A stretch of 33,734 nt of DNA from Cupriavidus numazuensis (GTDB taxonomy: Bacteria > Pseudomonadota > Gammaproteobacteria > Burkholderiales > Burkholderiaceae): assembly GCF_905397435.1 (NCBI RefSeq), contig NZ_CAJPVI010000076.1:1-33734 (forward strand), given 5' to 3'. A program made the position numbers and the translations under genes. The notes under the pieces are model-generated. The model had not been told where the DNA came from. It saw only the letters and a program-made list of their open reading frames with translations, and did not search any database. Each line of letters begins with the position of its first letter. Position 1 is the stretch's first letter. Shown piece after piece: positions 32,091 to 33,734 of this stretch.

Positions 32091-32268
32091 TTACGTTAAT
32101 CACTGATTGACAATGTGAGAATTATGTTTTCCAAAACGCATATGGCGGAAGCGCCGTATCCGCGGACATCGTGTCCGCCTGTGAGACAATCTGGCGCCCT
32201 TCACGCCGCTTGGGCGCCTGCTCCGGCACCGCACAGCGTCCTCGAACCGTCTCAACCGGAAGGAATTC

Positions 32269-32793
32269 ATGACCCGAAACACCGGGCCTGCAACAGGCCC
32301 GCAGGCTCAGCCGCCCCGCACTGCAGACGACAGCCCCTGGACCGACCTGGACGAGGCCGGCAACGGCCTGACGGTGGACAACTTCCTGACCACCATGCTG
32401 AGCCAGCTCATCACGCGGCTGCGGAGCACGGTGACGCAGCCCTATGCCGAGCAATTCGGCCTGACCGTGCCGGAGTGGCGCATCCTGGCGCTGCTGGCGC
32501 ATGCGCGGAAGTTGCCGTTCTCGGAACTCGTGGTGCAGTCCACATCGGACAAGGCGCTGGTCAGCCGCACGCTGCGGCTACTGGAGGAGCGCGGGCTGGT
32601 GCATCTGGAGACAGAGGGGAATACGCCGCGCAAGAAACTCATCTGCAGCGTGACGGATGCCGGGATTGCCCTGCATGACGAGGTAATGCCACTCGCGCGA
32701 CGCGGGCAGGCGGAGGTGATTCGGCAGTTGGAGCCCGAGGAGCGGCGGGCGGTTTATCTGGGGTTGAGGAAGTTGTTGAAGGGGCAGGGATAG
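32269..32793 (+). CDS. MarR-family transcriptional regulator
   Basis: The 174-residue protein has the MarR winged-helix core: FGLTVPEWRILALLAHARKL, the recognition segment SDKALVSRTLRLLEERGLV and the wing ETEGNTPRKKLICSVTDAG. An N-terminal extension of about 35 residues is proline- and threonine-rich. MarR proteins usually repress catabolic genes until an aromatic ligand binds; NicR of nicotinate degradation is one example. It is divergent from the molybdenum hydroxylase operon, with three inverted repeats in the shared 346-base region. AAGGAA precedes the ATG. It converges with the small unknown gene at 32832. Confidence 0.92.
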   Translation: MTRNTGPATGPQAQPPRTADDSPWTDLDEAGNGLTVDNFLTTMLSQLITRLRSTVTQPYAEQFGLTVPEWRILALLAHARKLPFSELVVQSTSDKALVSRTLRLLEERGLVHLETEGNTPRKKLICSVTDAGIALHDEVMPLARRGQAEVIRQLEPEERRAVYLGLRKLLKGQG

Positions 32794-32816
32794 GGGCGTT
32801 CCTGACGGACGCCCCT
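32792..32816. terminator. Hairpin between convergent marR and unknown gene
   Basis: AGGGGCGT (32792-32799) pairs with ACGCCCCT (32809-32816) over a 9-base loop, beginning within the marR stop codon and ending 15 bases before the end of the convergent gene. It is likely shared by both transcripts; there is no uridine tract. Confidence 0.6.
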
Positions 32817-32831
32817 CAGGACCGGCGGTGG

Positions 32832-33215
32832 CTACGCTGCCGCCGCGGCTTCGATCCCCTCGCCTACTTCGCTGATCCGGTCTGCAAGCAGAGCGAGGGA
32901 GGCCTGGCACAGGGCTCGCAGTGCGTCGGTGCTTGCTGAACGCAGGGCCACGGTGCCTTCGTCTTGGGCGTCGCAATCGCTTTGGGCGAGCAGCGTCAGT
33001 GCGCATGCCGCGCCGCGTACGACTGAGGTGGCCTGATCCAACAAATTAAGCAACACAAGCTGCCGAGGAATTGGCAATGCATCCTTTCGGGCTGCGCGCA
33101 GGGTTTCAGGGCTGAAGTGTGAGATTGGCTCGTCGAGCCTTGGGGCGATGAAGGAATCGGAATCGACCGCAGATCGATGCATGCTGGCGGCCCGATCATT
33201 GATGGTTTGTGGCAT
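32832..33215 (-). CDS. Small protein of unknown function with a structured leader
   Basis: From the ATG at 33215 the product has 127 residues, with GAGGT seven bases upstream. The N-terminal half is polar; the C-terminal half is helical and rich in alanine, leucine and serine (VLLNLLDQATSVVRGAACALTLLAQ, then ALCQASLALLADRISE). The layout resembles small Pseudomonas proteins of the DUF3077/DUF6124 type, but this is an impression and not an alignment. The frame stays open upstream to 33431; that part coincides with the structured leader and is not regarded as coding. The function is unknown. Confidence 0.65.
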   Translation of the reverse strand: MPQTINDRAASMHRSAVDSDSFIAPRLDEPISHFSPETLRAARKDALPIPRQLVLLNLLDQATSVVRGAACALTLLAQSDCDAQDEGTVALRSASTDALRALCQASLALLADRISEVGEGIEAAAAA

Positions 33216-33493
33216 TGCTGACCTCATTGATGTATGAGCGAAGGACCACCACTCATTCTCACGTGAGGTGGCGGGCCTGACGACGGGGGTGAGAAACCGG
33301 ACGCCACGGAAACCGGCCCAGCCGAAGCTGGCCCCGCCCGGCCCGCCATAAAGCAATTGCGTGCACAAGCGCATCAAAAAGCGAATGATCGCTCTCGCCA
33401 TCATTCGCCGTACCGGGAACCGGGTTCTCACACCCGACTCCTGCTGTTTCAGGAGCTCGGCCAGTCTAGAGAAGACTGACGTTCACACTCAAG
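33216..33493 (-). ncRNA. Structured 5' leader RNA with alternative pairings (candidate cis-regulatory RNA)
   Basis: On the minus strand this leader of roughly 278 bases has many stems. Two upstream hairpins are CAGTCT/AGACTG (33462-33478) and CTCCTG/CAGGAG (33438-33455). A long-range stem pairs 33289-33300 with 33420-33431 (7 bp, one mismatch, 4 bp). Inside it are a 9-bp hairpin (33381-33408) and a stem (33318-33331) closed by a C(UUCG)G tetraloop in the RNA. An 8-bp GC stem pairs 33270-33277 with 33340-33347 and crosses the long-range stem, so it is either a pseudoknot or an alternative fold. The sequence at 33289-33295 can also pair with 33256-33262, near the start codon. The family and the ligand, if any, are unknown. 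Confidence 0.6.
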
Positions 33494-33499
33494 GTGCGG

Positions 33500-33527
33500 A
33501 TTGTGAAAGATTGATGCGGGAAGTCAA
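33500..33527 (-). promoter_or_regulatory. Promoter of the structured leader and small gene
   Basis: On the minus strand TTGACT (33527 to 33522) and CACAAT (33505 to 33500) are separated by 16 bases. Transcription would begin near 33493, just ahead of the first leader hairpins. Confidence 0.6.
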
Positions 33528-33734
33528 TCGTTGAATGCTGGGTAATTCAAGCGAGGGACATGGGGGGGCGCGCCGAAGAGAAATTCAACACCCATTTCCG
33601 CGGAAGGCCGAGACCAGCCAGAGGACTAAACCGCTCGCGCGGTAACCCTCCGGCCAAGCGCGAAGTGACTCAACCGCCAGCGCTGTTTCCTATGTTGAGG
33701 ACCGAGGCAATTCGCCTCGAGCCTCGACAGGAGC
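33528..33734. other. Right edge, no gene seen
   Basis: No credible coding frame is present. Two small hairpins are visible, ACCGC-TCGC-GCGGT (33630-33643) and CGAGGC-AATTC-GCCTCG (33703-33719). The window ends in ACAGGAGC, which could be a ribosome-binding site for a rightward gene starting just beyond the edge. Confidence 0.4.

Noticed and set aside
33216..33431. N-terminal extension of the small unknown protein to 199 residues
   Set aside because: The extra codons coincide with dense RNA stems, including a UUCG tetraloop hairpin. A good ribosome-binding site sits at the internal ATG at 33215.

Overview
This is a GC-rich chromosomal segment from a betaproteobacterium, most likely Cupriavidus or a close Burkholderiaceae relative. 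The inference rests on three orphan Bug-type (TctC) periplasmic receptors, a betaproteobacterial-type rRNA promoter and boxA leader at the left edge, and many acyl-CoA and aromatic catabolic genes next to IclR, MarR, TetR and LuxR regulators. No insertion sequence, CRISPR array, tRNA or plasmid origin was seen. All coding calls come from reading the sequence, without database searches.

Layout. (1) 1-225: leader and promoter of an rRNA operon transcribed leftwards out of the window. (2) 410-5479: housekeeping and accessory genes: a DnaQ-exonuclease/GIY-YIG fusion, a small lipoprotein, a Bug receptor with a divergent TetR regulator, and a histidine phosphatase. (3) 5562-5716: two copies of a hairpin repeat whose stems differ by a compensatory base pair. 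(4) 5783-17448: an acyl-CoA catabolic island with thiolase, hotdog thioesterase, FMN oxidoreductase, enoyl-CoA hydratase, nitroreductase, a MalT-type LuxR regulator, an acyl-CoA ligase and a two-subunit acyl-CoA dehydrogenase. Four near-identical 16-bp inverted repeats (TCGTCG-N4-CGACGA) sit only in its promoter regions and suggest one regulon. (5) 18226-21963: a FixJ/StyR-type response regulator with a hybrid sensor kinase. (6) 22030-32793: a probable aromatic or N-heteroaromatic degradation locus with a NicC-like flavin monooxygenase, two IclR regulators, two Bug receptors, a three-subunit molybdenum hydroxylase, a CoxG-like protein and a divergent MarR regulator. (7) 32832-33527: a small unknown protein preceded by a long, highly structured leader RNA with mutually exclusive pairings.

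How the genes may work together. In the acyl-CoA island an acid would be activated by the ligase, dehydrogenated by the two-subunit dehydrogenase, hydrated by the crotonase and cleaved by the thiolase, with the thioesterase and the two FMN enzymes as auxiliaries. In the right-hand locus a periplasmic receptor would sense or bind a carboxylate, the molybdenum enzyme would hydroxylate a ring, and the flavin monooxygenase would hydroxylate it again before ring cleavage. The actual substrates cannot be read from the sequence.

The strongest candidates for something undescribed are the shared operator of the acyl-CoA island, the structured leader at 33216-33493, and the three-half-site operator before the NicC-like gene.
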